From NCBI RefSeq assembly GCF_007741515.1, contig NZ_CP036263.1, forward strand, positions 1,798,001 through 1,862,000: a DNA stretch of 64,000 bases. The letters run 5' to 3'. Position numbers and translations under genes: made by a program. This document shows positions 8,899-16,633 of the stretch, piece after piece (the stretch's first letter is position 1; each line of letters opens with the position of its first letter). Origin of the DNA: Adhaeretor mobilis. GTDB lineage: Bacteria; Planctomycetota; Planctomycetia; Pirellulales; Lacipirellulaceae. The notes beneath the pieces were generated by a model, which saw only the letters and a list, made by a program, of their open reading frames with translations, was not told the origin of the DNA and did not search any database.

Positions 8899-8926
8899 AT
8901 TATGTTACATTACAACATTATGTCAA
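8899..8926 (-). promoter_or_regulatory. Promoter with direct-repeat operator upstream of the aminotransferase operon
   Basis: On the minus strand: TTGACA, 16 bases, CATAAT, a near-consensus sigma-70 promoter. The spacer contains the exact direct repeat TAATGT-TG-TAATGT. The box extends over about 30 bases nearly identical to that upstream of the DeoR gene at 3497-3524, so both units are probably under the same regulator. It lies about 170 bases upstream of the aminotransferase start. The rest of the 8725-9155 gap shows nothing else I can name. Confidence 0.65.
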
Positions 8927-9155
8927 GTAGCATGACTACGACTCTCCAGTAAGGACCAGCAGGACCGACTTCGATAAGAACACGGAACATGTACTTCTGT
9001 AAAGCAGCTAAGCCGAGGGAGTTGGCATAGGTGCAGATGACATTAGTTAACCTTGATTAGTGAAAGAACTTTTGAGCTAAGCCTCTCAGCCTTTTCAGGC
9101 TGGCGGTTTGGCTACTGTGCATTTCAGACGACCTTTGATGGCACTGTTCGTTACA

Positions 9156-10094
9156 TCAATATCCTTTGTCCCAATCGGGCTGGATGTCGGCTGCGATGGA
9201 CTCGCCAATGAAGCAATCGGTGCGCAGTTCTTGGTGAATCGAGGATGGAAGTTTTGGGGTGACTGGACCGTGGTAGCAAAGCCGCGCAATCATGCGTTGC
9301 CAGCTAGTTGCTGTGCCATGCACGCCAATGGCAGCGACTTCCCAGCGGTGCTTTGCGGCAATCACTTCTTTGGGGCCGACCGTAGCTGCCATAGGGGGCA
9401 CGGCTGCTAAGTTTCCACTCATGCCAAAACTGCCGTGCATTGAGTTTTGCGCCAGCGTAAAAGGGCTTAGCGTACAGACTCGAGCTCCCATTTGCTTAAA
9501 CTCTTCCAGAGAACCAGCAAACTCCGGGGCGTCAGGTTCTACAAAAGCTAAGTGTCCCGTCCAACCAGGGCCCGTATAGCTGATGTCAACACCACCCGCT
9601 TCCTGCATGAGGTCGTAGTAATGGTCAATGTTCTGCTTGTTGGGTCCGAACACTTGGTCTCTCAGGGGACGCAGCTGCGAATCTATTTGGTAATAGAGGC
9701 TATTGAGCATCGAGTGCATAAAGCCAAGCGGCCACTCTTCAGGCGCTATCTCGCCATGTTCGTTGGCGTATTCATCGAGCGCAAAAAACCAGACGTGTTT
9801 GCAGTCCAGGCGAGTAGCGTTGATGAGCTTCGCCAGGGGCTCGTAGAGCGAAGGGCAAGGATTAGGCATCATCATGACGCAAGGGCGACCTTCCTCACCT
9901 GCTTGCTTGATTCGGGTATACATGTCCGTTACCCACATGAATCCCAGGTCGCTTTCTTTCACCACGCTGATGCGAAACTCCGAGTTGGGATGCTCTGCAA
10001 TGTCTTGGCGGCGAATAGCGCGACAGCGATCGATTTCCGCCTTGTCGCGAAAAGGTACGTGCTTGGAAGGGCTGTAGTCAAATACTTCGGTCAT
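9156..10094 (-). CDS. NagB-like glucosamine-6-phosphate deaminase homologue (divergent, paralogue 2)
   Basis: 312 residues, clearly related to the protein at 811-1764 along its whole length (shared FRDK and IRRQDI/IKRQDI start, DEYANE, and GHxAFxEP). FALDEYANEHG keeps the NagB Asp72 region. GPGWTGHLAFVEP keeps the His and Glu of the NagB triad but has Thr at the Asp141 position, and the phosphate loop is replaced by MPNPCPSLYEP. The ATG overlaps the stop of the NagA-like gene upstream (ATGA, 10091-10094), so it is translationally coupled to it and to the GntR gene. The pairing suggests it acts right after deacetylation of an N-acetylated sugar-like compound. Confidence 0.8.
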   Translation of the reverse strand: MTEVFDYSPSKHVPFRDKAEIDRCRAIRRQDIAEHPNSEFRISVVKESDLGFMWVTDMYTRIKQAGEEGRPCVMMMPNPCPSLYEPLAKLINATRLDCKHVWFFALDEYANEHGEIAPEEWPLGFMHSMLNSLYYQIDSQLRPLRDQVFGPNKQNIDHYYDLMQEAGGVDISYTGPGWTGHLAFVEPDAPEFAGSLEEFKQMGARVCTLSPFTLAQNSMHGSFGMSGNLAAVPPMAATVGPKEVIAAKHRWEVAAIGVHGTATSWQRMIARLCYHGPVTPKLPSSIHQELRTDCFIGESIAADIQPDWDKGY

Positions 10095-11311
10095 TGTGTT
10101 TCACCTTCAATCACTGGTTGCACCTTGGCGTCGAAAACACAGTTCCCGGCTACCCAAGTCTTAAGGGGGCTTGGTCCGCTCGCTGAATTCTTCCAAAGTA
10201 CTAAATCGGCATCAGCACCAACTCGCAGGTCACCCTTGGCTGGCTGATTAGCTACCTTTGCTGGATTCGTGGTGCCCATTGCCCAGACCTGGTATTCCGG
10301 AAGATCCAACCACCCCAAGAGATTGCCGATCGCTCGGTCCATCGTTAAAGAGCTACCAGCCAGCATGCCGTGTTTGGGATGATCTGCATCAGCGACTCGC
10401 GCAGCCGCAGCATGGCTTACTTCAACCGAGTAGCCCCAGGGCGTTTCGTAAACTCCCTCATCCAGGCCGGCGCCGATGTTAGCATCGGTAATTGCAATAA
10501 TTTTTTCCCAACCTTTGGCTGCCAGTGCGGCGCTGATTGCCATCGGATGAGCGTGCACACCATCGCAAATAAAATCTACTGAGCAACGACTGTCAGCCAG
10601 AATTGTTTCGACGGCACCAACGGGTCTCACGCCAGGATCCGTTTCACCCGGAACAGGAAAAACATCGTAGAAGTGAGTCGCATGGCGGGCTCCTGCCTCG
10701 ATGGCAGCTTGGGTTTGCTCTACCGAGGCGCAAGTGTGCGTGACGAAGACCGCGATGTTCTGTTCGCAGAGTCTCTCTATGACAGGAATAATGTTCGGCG
10801 TGTCGGGACTGATCGACATCGCCACAATTCGCCCCTTGGATGCTGACAGAACTTCTTCGAGCAACACCAAGTCACCCGGAACCGTTTCTGCCCCCGCTCC
10901 AGGTAACGCCAAGAAAGGACCTTCTAAATGAAACCCCGGCATCGCCGCTCCAGAAACCAGGGGAAGCTGTTCACTCAATTGCTCTAGATGACTGAGCGAC
11001 GAACGGTTCATGACCGTATAAAGCGTGGGTAAGACACACGTGGTACCAGTGCTCGGTAAGACCGCTGAGGCGTTTTGAAACTGTTCTGGACTAGCTTCAT
11101 AGAGATATTGGTGAATTCCATGGCAATGAATGTCCACCAAGCCGGGGGTCAGCAAGGCTCCCATTGCATCAACTCGAACTACGGAGCTGTCAATCTGATC
11201 CGCTTTCGGATCAATGGCCTTGATGACGCTATCCTTTATCAGGATGCTACCTGCACGGCTCCAGTGACCTGGGCGTACTAGCTGCGCGTTCTCTATAAGG
11301 GTGGCCAACAT
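10091..11311 (-). CDS. N-acetylglucosamine-6-phosphate deacetylase-like amidohydrolase (NagA family)
   Basis: 406 residues. Motifs in order are LLTPGLVDIHCHG (HxH), MPGFHLEGPF (the metal-ligand Glu of NagA), VTHTCA and ATHFYDVF (the two metal-site histidines), DFICDGVHAHP, and IITDAN-type ITDANIGAG with the catalytic Asp. The family removes the acetyl group from N-acetyl-amino-sugar phosphates. Several usually constant positions differ (ATHFYDVF rather than ATHLYNAM), so the substrate may differ too. It sits between the GntR regulator (5-base gap) and the second NagB-like gene (4-base overlap), a compact three-gene operon. Confidence 0.85.
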   Translation of the reverse strand: MLATLIENAQLVRPGHWSRAGSILIKDSVIKAIDPKADQIDSSVVRVDAMGALLTPGLVDIHCHGIHQYLYEASPEQFQNASAVLPSTGTTCVLPTLYTVMNRSSLSHLEQLSEQLPLVSGAAMPGFHLEGPFLALPGAGAETVPGDLVLLEEVLSASKGRIVAMSISPDTPNIIPVIERLCEQNIAVFVTHTCASVEQTQAAIEAGARHATHFYDVFPVPGETDPGVRPVGAVETILADSRCSVDFICDGVHAHPMAISAALAAKGWEKIIAITDANIGAGLDEGVYETPWGYSVEVSHAAAARVADADHPKHGMLAGSSLTMDRAIGNLLGWLDLPEYQVWAMGTTNPAKVANQPAKGDLRVGADADLVLWKNSASGPSPLKTWVAGNCVFDAKVQPVIEGETQ

Positions 11312-11316
11312 CGCGT

Positions 11317-12093
11317 TTACTCCAGCCCATTTTCGCTAGACGACTGAAGGCGAAATGTCGAAGTAAGGCGGAACAAATCGCTGCGATAGTAACTCGTGAA
11401 AAGTCCACACGCTTCGCCTGATGCAAGAAACATCGTGCTGACTTCCTTGAGTAGCGGGGCACCGACTTTGCCTTTGAGTCGTTTGCGATGCGCTGTTTCG
11501 GCGGCTATTGCTTCCACACTTTGTGTCAAATAGTCAATGTGGATCGACTGGACTTTTTGCCAACGTTCGAGGAATCGGATGTCGCTAAGATCTTGCTTGT
11601 CCAATTGATCAGCCACCTGTTCGGGAAGGTAAACTTCGTCGAACGCAACTGGATCATCCTTGAGTAGGTCAATCCGTCGCGCGAACAAGACACGCCCGTC
11701 AGATTTCATCTGAAGTGATGTGGCGACGTTGTCTGGAGCAGACTGCCATCGCCAAGTTTCCAGACGTCGCCCAAGCTCAGGCGCATGTGCGGCCACCGAA
11801 CCACTAAAATCCGTGCCAAGAATCGGAATTCTGCGAGAAGGAGTAGGGCTTACAAAAGTACCACTGCCATGCCGTCGCTGAATGAGCGTTTCATCCGCCA
11901 GGATCTGCAAAGCGCGCCGGATCGTGATGCGAGATGCAGAGAAATTGCCACACAGTTCTCGCTCGGTTGGCAGGCGCTCACCAGCCTTGAGTTCGTTGGC
12001 TAGAATCCGTCGTCGCAGAATATCCGCTACGCTCTTATAGGCAACTTTTGAACTTGTGGCAGTCAATTGGGGCAATGACCTCGAAAGTGGCAA
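11317..12093 (-). CDS. GntR-family regulator with UTRA sensor domain
   Basis: 258 residues. The N-terminal winged helix is clear (VADILRRRILANELKAGERL, then PTERELCGNFSASRITIRRA, residues about 22-62), followed by RRHGSGTFV and a UTRA-type ligand-binding domain of about 160 residues (GRVLFARRIDLLKDDPVAFDE). HutC/NagR/DasR-type regulators respond to catabolic intermediates such as amino-sugar phosphates. It heads the operon with the NagA-like and NagB-like genes and is divergent from the ceramidase-like gene. The shared intergenic stretch has two overlapping palindromes at 12122-12143 that could be its operator. Confidence 0.9.
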   Translation of the reverse strand: MPLSRSLPQLTATSSKVAYKSVADILRRRILANELKAGERLPTERELCGNFSASRITIRRALQILADETLIQRRHGSGTFVSPTPSRRIPILGTDFSGSVAAHAPELGRRLETWRWQSAPDNVATSLQMKSDGRVLFARRIDLLKDDPVAFDEVYLPEQVADQLDKQDLSDIRFLERWQKVQSIHIDYLTQSVEAIAAETAHRKRLKGKVGAPLLKEVSTMFLASGEACGLFTSYYRSDLFRLTSTFRLQSSSENGLE

Positions 12094-12121
12094 AAAGGGG
12101 CTGCAAACCCATCACGCAAAA

Positions 12122-12143
12122 GGTTATAACCAATATGGTTTGA
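12122..12143. promoter_or_regulatory. Candidate GntR operator, two overlapping palindromes
   Basis: GGTTATAACC (12122-12131) is a perfect 10-base palindrome, and AACCA-ATA-TGGTT overlaps it on the right. It lies between the divergent GntR gene and the ceramidase-like gene. The form resembles the GGTCTAGACC core bound by NagR/DasR-type UTRA regulators. Confidence 0.5.
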
Positions 12144-12176
12144 TTATGACCACCTCGCGCAATGTGTCAATCCCTC

Positions 12177-13025
12177 ATGAGTAGCAATTCCAACTACAAC
12201 GCCTACCTCCACCGAAAGGCTGGGGCGGCCCAAGTGGATGTGACTCCGGACACTCCGCAATTTCTATTTGGGTATCCGCACTGCGAACGAACTAGCACAA
12301 GTGTTCATGATCCACTGCTCGCTTCCGCGATCTATCTGAGTGACGGGCAGAGTGGCACTCTATTCGTGGCCGTGGATGTGATTTTCCTGACAAAGGAGCA
12401 AGTGGCTGAAGCGCGCGGTGAAATCAGTCAGCAGACGGGTATGCCGGCTGAGCACATCATGATTACTGCAACGCATACCCACTCCGGTCCGATCACGATG
12501 AGTATGCTCAGTAATTCTGAAGATAGGGTAGTCCCTAAGCCCGATCCGACTTACCTAAGAAAGTTGATAAATGGAATCGTCGACGCAGGCACTCAAGCAT
12601 TCAAGTACGCTCAGCCAGCGGAGGTGGGACTGGTCGTTTCTGAAGTGCACGGACTAGGGACAAATCGCCACAATCCCGCAGGGCCTTCGATCCCTGAACT
12701 GCCGGTGCTTGTCGCCCGCTCGACTCAAGACCAAAGCTTGATAGGCCTGATGTGCATCTGCTCCATGCATCCCACCGTCCTGCATGAAGATTCGACATGC
12801 ATCAGTGGCGACTTTCCGTCTCTTGCAAGACAATATCTACAATCCCAAGAGGGGCTCAACGACTTAGTCGTGGTCTACCATATGGGGGCGGCAGGCAATC
12901 AAAGCCCGCGGCACGTCACACGCTCAAATACCCTAGAAGAAGCAACGCGATTAGGAACCATTCTTGCTGTCTGCGTCGCATTTTGCGTCACTTTGGTGAA
13001 GTGGGCGTCGGTCGTTTGTAAGTAG
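12177..13025 (+). pseudogene. Neutral ceramidase-like hydrolase, truncated after about 262 residues
   Basis: The N-terminus aligns with the neutral/alkaline non-lysosomal ceramidase N-terminal domain: AGAAQVDVTPDTPQFLFGY, then TATHTHSGP (zinc histidines), SMHPTVLHED (another zinc His) and YHMGAAGNQSPRH with the catalytic-Ser region. Homology stops at about 12962. The remaining 21 codons run antisense through an integrase remnant and are not ceramidase-like. Family members are normally at least 400 residues, so the gene has lost its C-terminal part. The ATG at 12177 is preferred, though one at 12162 is also in frame; no signal peptide is visible. It may once have supplied an amide substrate to the island. 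Confidence 0.7.
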
Positions 13026-13268
13026 TGCTTCGCCACGACAGTGGGACTGTTGCCGATCCAATCGCACAACGTGAATTGGGTAAGTCTCAACCATTTCCGT
13101 TTCGCGAGTGCTGCGGAGATTCTTCAAGAGCTTGAGCCACGGTTCTAGGCCTGCACGTATGGTCATTCGACAGAGTTGCGTGCGCAGGTACGTGTTTGTA
13201 TCGCCGTAGCGACGGAAGAATTCCTGACACCGTTCCGCCTCCGAAGTTGGTTGAAAAGTACCTGTAAA
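12960..13268 (-). pseudogene. Tyrosine recombinase (phage integrase) C-terminal remnant, frameshifted
   Basis: On the minus strand one frame reads YLRTQLCRM, RAGLEPWLKLLKNLRSTRET and EMVETYPIHVV. After a shift near 13065-13070 (apparent loss of two bases in a GT repeat) the next frame continues CDWIGNSPTVVAKHYLQTTD. This order is the C-terminal region of tyrosine recombinases common in planctomycete genomes, including the catalytic Tyr in KHYLQ and the Arg in NLRSTRET. The upstream part is missing (a stop precedes it at about 13269). The remnant abuts the truncated ceramidase-like gene. I see nothing recognisable in the rest of the gap up to about 13480. Confidence 0.7.
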
Positions 13269-13481
13269 TCACGGTTCAGTCCCTGGCAGGAGGGGGAGTC
13301 AGAACTACTCAAGACATTTGCTCAAAGGAGTTCGAGTTGGAGGTCACGGACAATCCACTCACAAAGTATATTTTGGTTGGAGGCCTCGACCTCCCTGCAC
13401 TCCTTGTTGTACCCAAATCTCGACTCCCGACACTATTAAGACTAAAATGTCGGTTTGTACACAAGCCACTCTGGCCTTCTC

Positions 13482-14639
13482 ATGCTGACAATGCCCCGTA
13501 GAATCCCGTCATCTATCGGATTTGCCCTTGCAGCGGGAATCCCGTCTTCGTTTGTTTATTCTGCAATTGTCTTATTCACCACATTCGTCTTTACGTCGAA
13601 AGCGAATGCTGGGCTGATGCACAACGTTTCGACAACACCGGAGTCTGCATACCTTGAATACGCTGACTTCTTTCCAGAAGTCGGTTGATTGGGAACGGTC
13701 GATGGAGGAGTTGCAACTTTTGGTGGAAGTAGTGTCCTCATTAACGAGCACTGGGTATTGACTGCCGCTCACGCATTGATTGCTAACGATGGCAAGCTCA
13801 AGAGTTTCTCTGAAGGATATCGCGTAGGTGTTACGGACAATTTCCTTAACGGTCTCGGAGAAAATCAGCACGCTACAGAATGGTTCCTTCACCCAGATTA
13901 CCTTAGCATTGGGAACGGACCTGATTTAGCACTCCTCTACTTCAGTAATCCATTTACAACTGTTATCTTAACTCAAATGTATGAGGGTAGCGTCCAGGTT
14001 GGCAATGCCTTGAGCATGGTTGGCTATGGTCAGCCTGGAACTCCTTCTACAGGGTTGCTACCCATAGACGGCAACCGACGTGCTGGAGTGAATAGTCTAT
14101 CTGGCATCGATAGACCTATTGGATATATCGAGGCAGAGTTTCGAGGGCCTAGTGAATCGGGGTTTTAAACGCTTGGCATGCTTGGGGCTCCGGGAGATTC
14201 GGGCGGCGGATGGTTCGTAGATGTAAGTGGCGTTTTCCAGCTGGCAGCAATAACTTCCTTTGCCAACATCTTTCCAGGCTATGGTTCAGATACGGATGCC
14301 ACGTTCTTAAGTCCAGACAACCTTAGTTGGATTGAATCAACAATCGCACCTAGGCCAGTTGGCGATTACGATTCCGATGGTGGTGTCGATGGGCAAGATT
14401 TTCTCACCTGGCAACAAGACTTCGATATGACCGGTTCAGGCCTAGCCGCTGATGGAAACAAGGATGGCTCTGTAGACGCTGCCGACTACACTATCTGGCG
14501 AGATAACTTCGGTATGGGAGTTCCTGCGGCCTTTGCTTCGACTACCGTGCCAGAGGCTGCCAGTTTGGTTTTGTTACTGATGGCACTTGCTTGTTGCAAT
14601 TCGAGTCGCTCATTCCGTCGAGCGCATCGCCAAAGGTGA
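13482..14639 (+). pseudogene. Secreted trypsin-like serine protease with dockerin repeats, two in-frame stops
   Basis: One continuous frame is interrupted by TGA at 13686-13688 and TAA at 14166-14168. Read through, it gives a hydrophobic N-terminal signal segment, then the chymotrypsin-fold triad: VLTAAH (His), DLALLYF (Asp) and GAPGDSGGGW (Ser). Two dockerin-like calcium loops follow (DYDSDGGVDGQDFLTWQ and DGNKDGSVDAADYTIW), then a TVPEAASLVLLLM anchor with an Arg-rich end resembling PEP-CTERM. There are no frameshifts, so decay is recent or the stops are single substitutions. The second stop lies before the catalytic Ser, so no active protease can be made without readthrough. Confidence 0.8.
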
Positions 14640-14672
14640 ACCTCAAGTGTTTCATATCATCGGACTGTCACT

Positions 14673-15374
14673 TCACGCGACACTAACAGCAGTGTTTTGA
14701 CTAGCCATATCAGCGTGGACGATATGACCTTCCACAATTCTCACAGTTCGGTGGGCCATCTCAGCAACCGCCGGGTCGTGCGTAACGATGACTACCGTTT
14801 TGCCCTCGCGGTTAAACTCTTCGAAGAACTCTAAAATTTGGGTGCGCGTGTCGGGATCAAGATTGCCTGTTGGCTCATCAGCGAGAATGATCTCCGGATC
14901 ATTTGCCAATGTTCTTGCCAGTGCCACCCGCTGCTGCTGGCCGATGCTCAGTTCGCTTGGCTTGTGGTCCATGCGTTCGGCGAGACCGACGCGTTCGAGC
15001 AATTCACTCGCACGACTAACCTGAGCGGGGATAGGTTTGCCCGTCAGCGTCAAAGGGAGCTGAACATTTTGCAGCGCTGTAAGGTACGGGATGAGGTTAA
15101 ATGTTTGAAACACGAAGCCAATTTTGGATCGCCGTAATTGCGTTCGACGAGCGACGCAGAGGTCGTAAACGGAAGTGTCGTCCACGAGAACACGGCCGGC
15201 GGTTGGGGACATCATTGTGCCCAACATAAGTAAGAGGGTGCTCTTGCCACTGCCGCTCGGGCCTGTCAACGAAATGAACTCTCCGCTGTTGATAGTCAGG
15301 TCGATGCCGTTGAGGCCGACGACTTCACCTTGGCGGTGGCGGTAATGTTTCGTGACTTGTTCGAGTGTGATCAT
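14673..15374 (-). CDS. ABC transporter ATP-binding protein (MacB/LolD type)
   Basis: The start at 15374 is chosen because AGGAGG lies 7 bases upstream; it gives 233 residues. Walker A GPSGSGKST, Q-loop VFQTFNLIP, signature LSIGQQQRV (LSxGQ), Walker B IILADEPTGNLD and switch H (VIVTHD) are all present. This is the MacB/LolD/FtsE subtype, which works with FtsX-like permeases in extrusion or mechanotransmission rather than in classical uptake. The gene begins 2 bases after the permease stop codon. The pair lies next to a thioredoxin-like secreted protein and, divergently, an arsenic operon. Confidence 0.92.
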   Translation of the reverse strand: MITLEQVTKHYRHRQGEVVGLNGIDLTINSGEFISLTGPSGSGKSTLLLMLGTMMSPTAGRVLVDDTSVYDLCVARRTQLRRSKIGFVFQTFNLIPYLTALQNVQLPLTLTGKPIPAQVSRASELLERVGLAERMDHKPSELSIGQQQRVALARTLANDPEIILADEPTGNLDPDTRTQILEFFEEFNREGKTVVIVTHDPAVAEMAHRTVRIVEGHIVHADMASQNTAVSVA

Positions 15375-15376
15375 GA

Positions 15377-16591
15377 CTAAACCTCCTGTAAGCAAATGCA
15401 TGGGTCAAGATTGGCTGCGCGGCGGGCAGGAAAGTAGCTCGCTGCGAGGGCGATGAGTAGTGAAAGCCCCAAGGCCCATCCCATTAAAACGGGCATCGGA
15501 AGTACGGGCACGCCCGCGAAATGTGGGCCTACTTTCATCGCCAGCAAAGTCCCAGCGGCATAACCGGTAAGCCCGCCGACGATTCCTAGCAGCGCTGCTT
15601 TGATGAGCAACATCCGCAGCACCTGAGAGGGTGTTGCGCCCAGTGCCATCATAGTGCCGATCTCTCGGCGACGTTCCGACACGTTCGAGTACATGTAGTT
15701 TGCGATGCTGGCGCCACCGACAACTACGATAATTCCAATAAAGGCCAGCGAGACTTTGCGAAGCATTTCGTTGATCGTGACCTGTGCCTTCGCGATTTGC
15801 GTCACGGTTACGACCTTCGCATCTGGAAGCAAGGTGTTGATACCGTCGACCAAACCGGCGGCAATCTGCTTGCAACAGCCGACGACTTCGATGGCATTGA
15901 CGACTTCTCCCTTGCCCGACAACTCTTGCACGGTATGCAAGTGCGCAAAGACTCGCGAGTCGTCGACCGTACCCGTTTCGGGCAAGACTGCAATTACCTT
16001 AAAGGGCTGGCCAAGCAGTTCTAGCGAGTCCCCTTCGCTGATGAGTGTCGCTGTTGCCACCTCAGCTCCGAGAAGCACTTCGTCAGCTTCTAGGGTCTCG
16101 ATCACACGTTTGCGAATGAGTGTCTGCTTGTCTTCAGGCTGTTCTTCCAATCCTTCGACAACACCGCATCCCAACGGGCGACCGAAAATACCTGCTCCTG
16201 CCCAGGCGGACTTCGCCCGGAACTCACTTTTAGGCAGAATTCCCGTGAGGGTGAAATTTCTGTCGCTGAGTTCTACGGGTACACAGAGTTTGGGCGAGAG
16301 GTTGTCGACGCCCTCAATGTCCGACATCGTGAGTCGTAGGACGTACTCCTCGGGAATCACTTCGTCATGAAGATCGGCCGAGTAGTAGTCTTGCAACGTT
16401 ACCGCTTTAGGCAAGATCAAGACGTTGGCACCGAGCGTGTCGAGTTCGCGTTCAACGGCTCTCTCCGAAAAATAGCTGATGTTCTTAATGGCAACCACAG
16501 CGGTAATCCCCAAGAAGATGGCGATGAAGCTCATCATCATCTGACTCTTGCGCTCAAGAATTTCACGCATGACAATATCGTAAATTCGCAT
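15377..16591 (-). CDS. MacB/FtsX-type ABC transporter permease
   Basis: 404 residues. One N-terminal membrane helix (MMMSFIAIFLGITAVVAI) is followed by an extracytoplasmic domain of about 230 residues, then three C-terminal helices. The conserved MacB cytoplasmic loop SERRREIGTMMALGATPSQV and the end SYFPARRAANLDP are present. The periplasmic domain carries a Cys pair in EVVGCCKQIA plus another Cys in PLGCGVVEG, unusual for MacB proteins and suggestive of thiol or metal contact (inference). It is upstream of its ATPase and downstream of the Cys-rich thioredoxin-like protein gene. Confidence 0.9.
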   Translation of the reverse strand: MRIYDIVMREILERKSQMMMSFIAIFLGITAVVAIKNISYFSERAVERELDTLGANVLILPKAVTLQDYYSADLHDEVIPEEYVLRLTMSDIEGVDNLSPKLCVPVELSDRNFTLTGILPKSEFRAKSAWAGAGIFGRPLGCGVVEGLEEQPEDKQTLIRKRVIETLEADEVLLGAEVATATLISEGDSLELLGQPFKVIAVLPETGTVDDSRVFAHLHTVQELSGKGEVVNAIEVVGCCKQIAAGLVDGINTLLPDAKVVTVTQIAKAQVTINEMLRKVSLAFIGIIVVVGGASIANYMYSNVSERRREIGTMMALGATPSQVLRMLLIKAALLGIVGGLTGYAAGTLLAMKVGPHFAGVPVLPMPVLMGWALGLSLLIALAASYFPARRAANLDPCICLQEV

Positions 16592-16633
16592 GATATTACT
16601 CTGCTCTCTTTGGGAGTTAGGGAAGGACGGCTA

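Noticed and set aside
13176-13439. 87-residue plus-strand frame
   Set aside because: It overlaps the integrase remnant antisense, has no ribosome-binding site and no recognisable domain.
13455-14639. Recoding (selenocysteine or stop reassignment) in the protease gene
   Set aside because: The two stops are TGA and TAA at unrelated positions, and neighbouring genes use both codons as stops.
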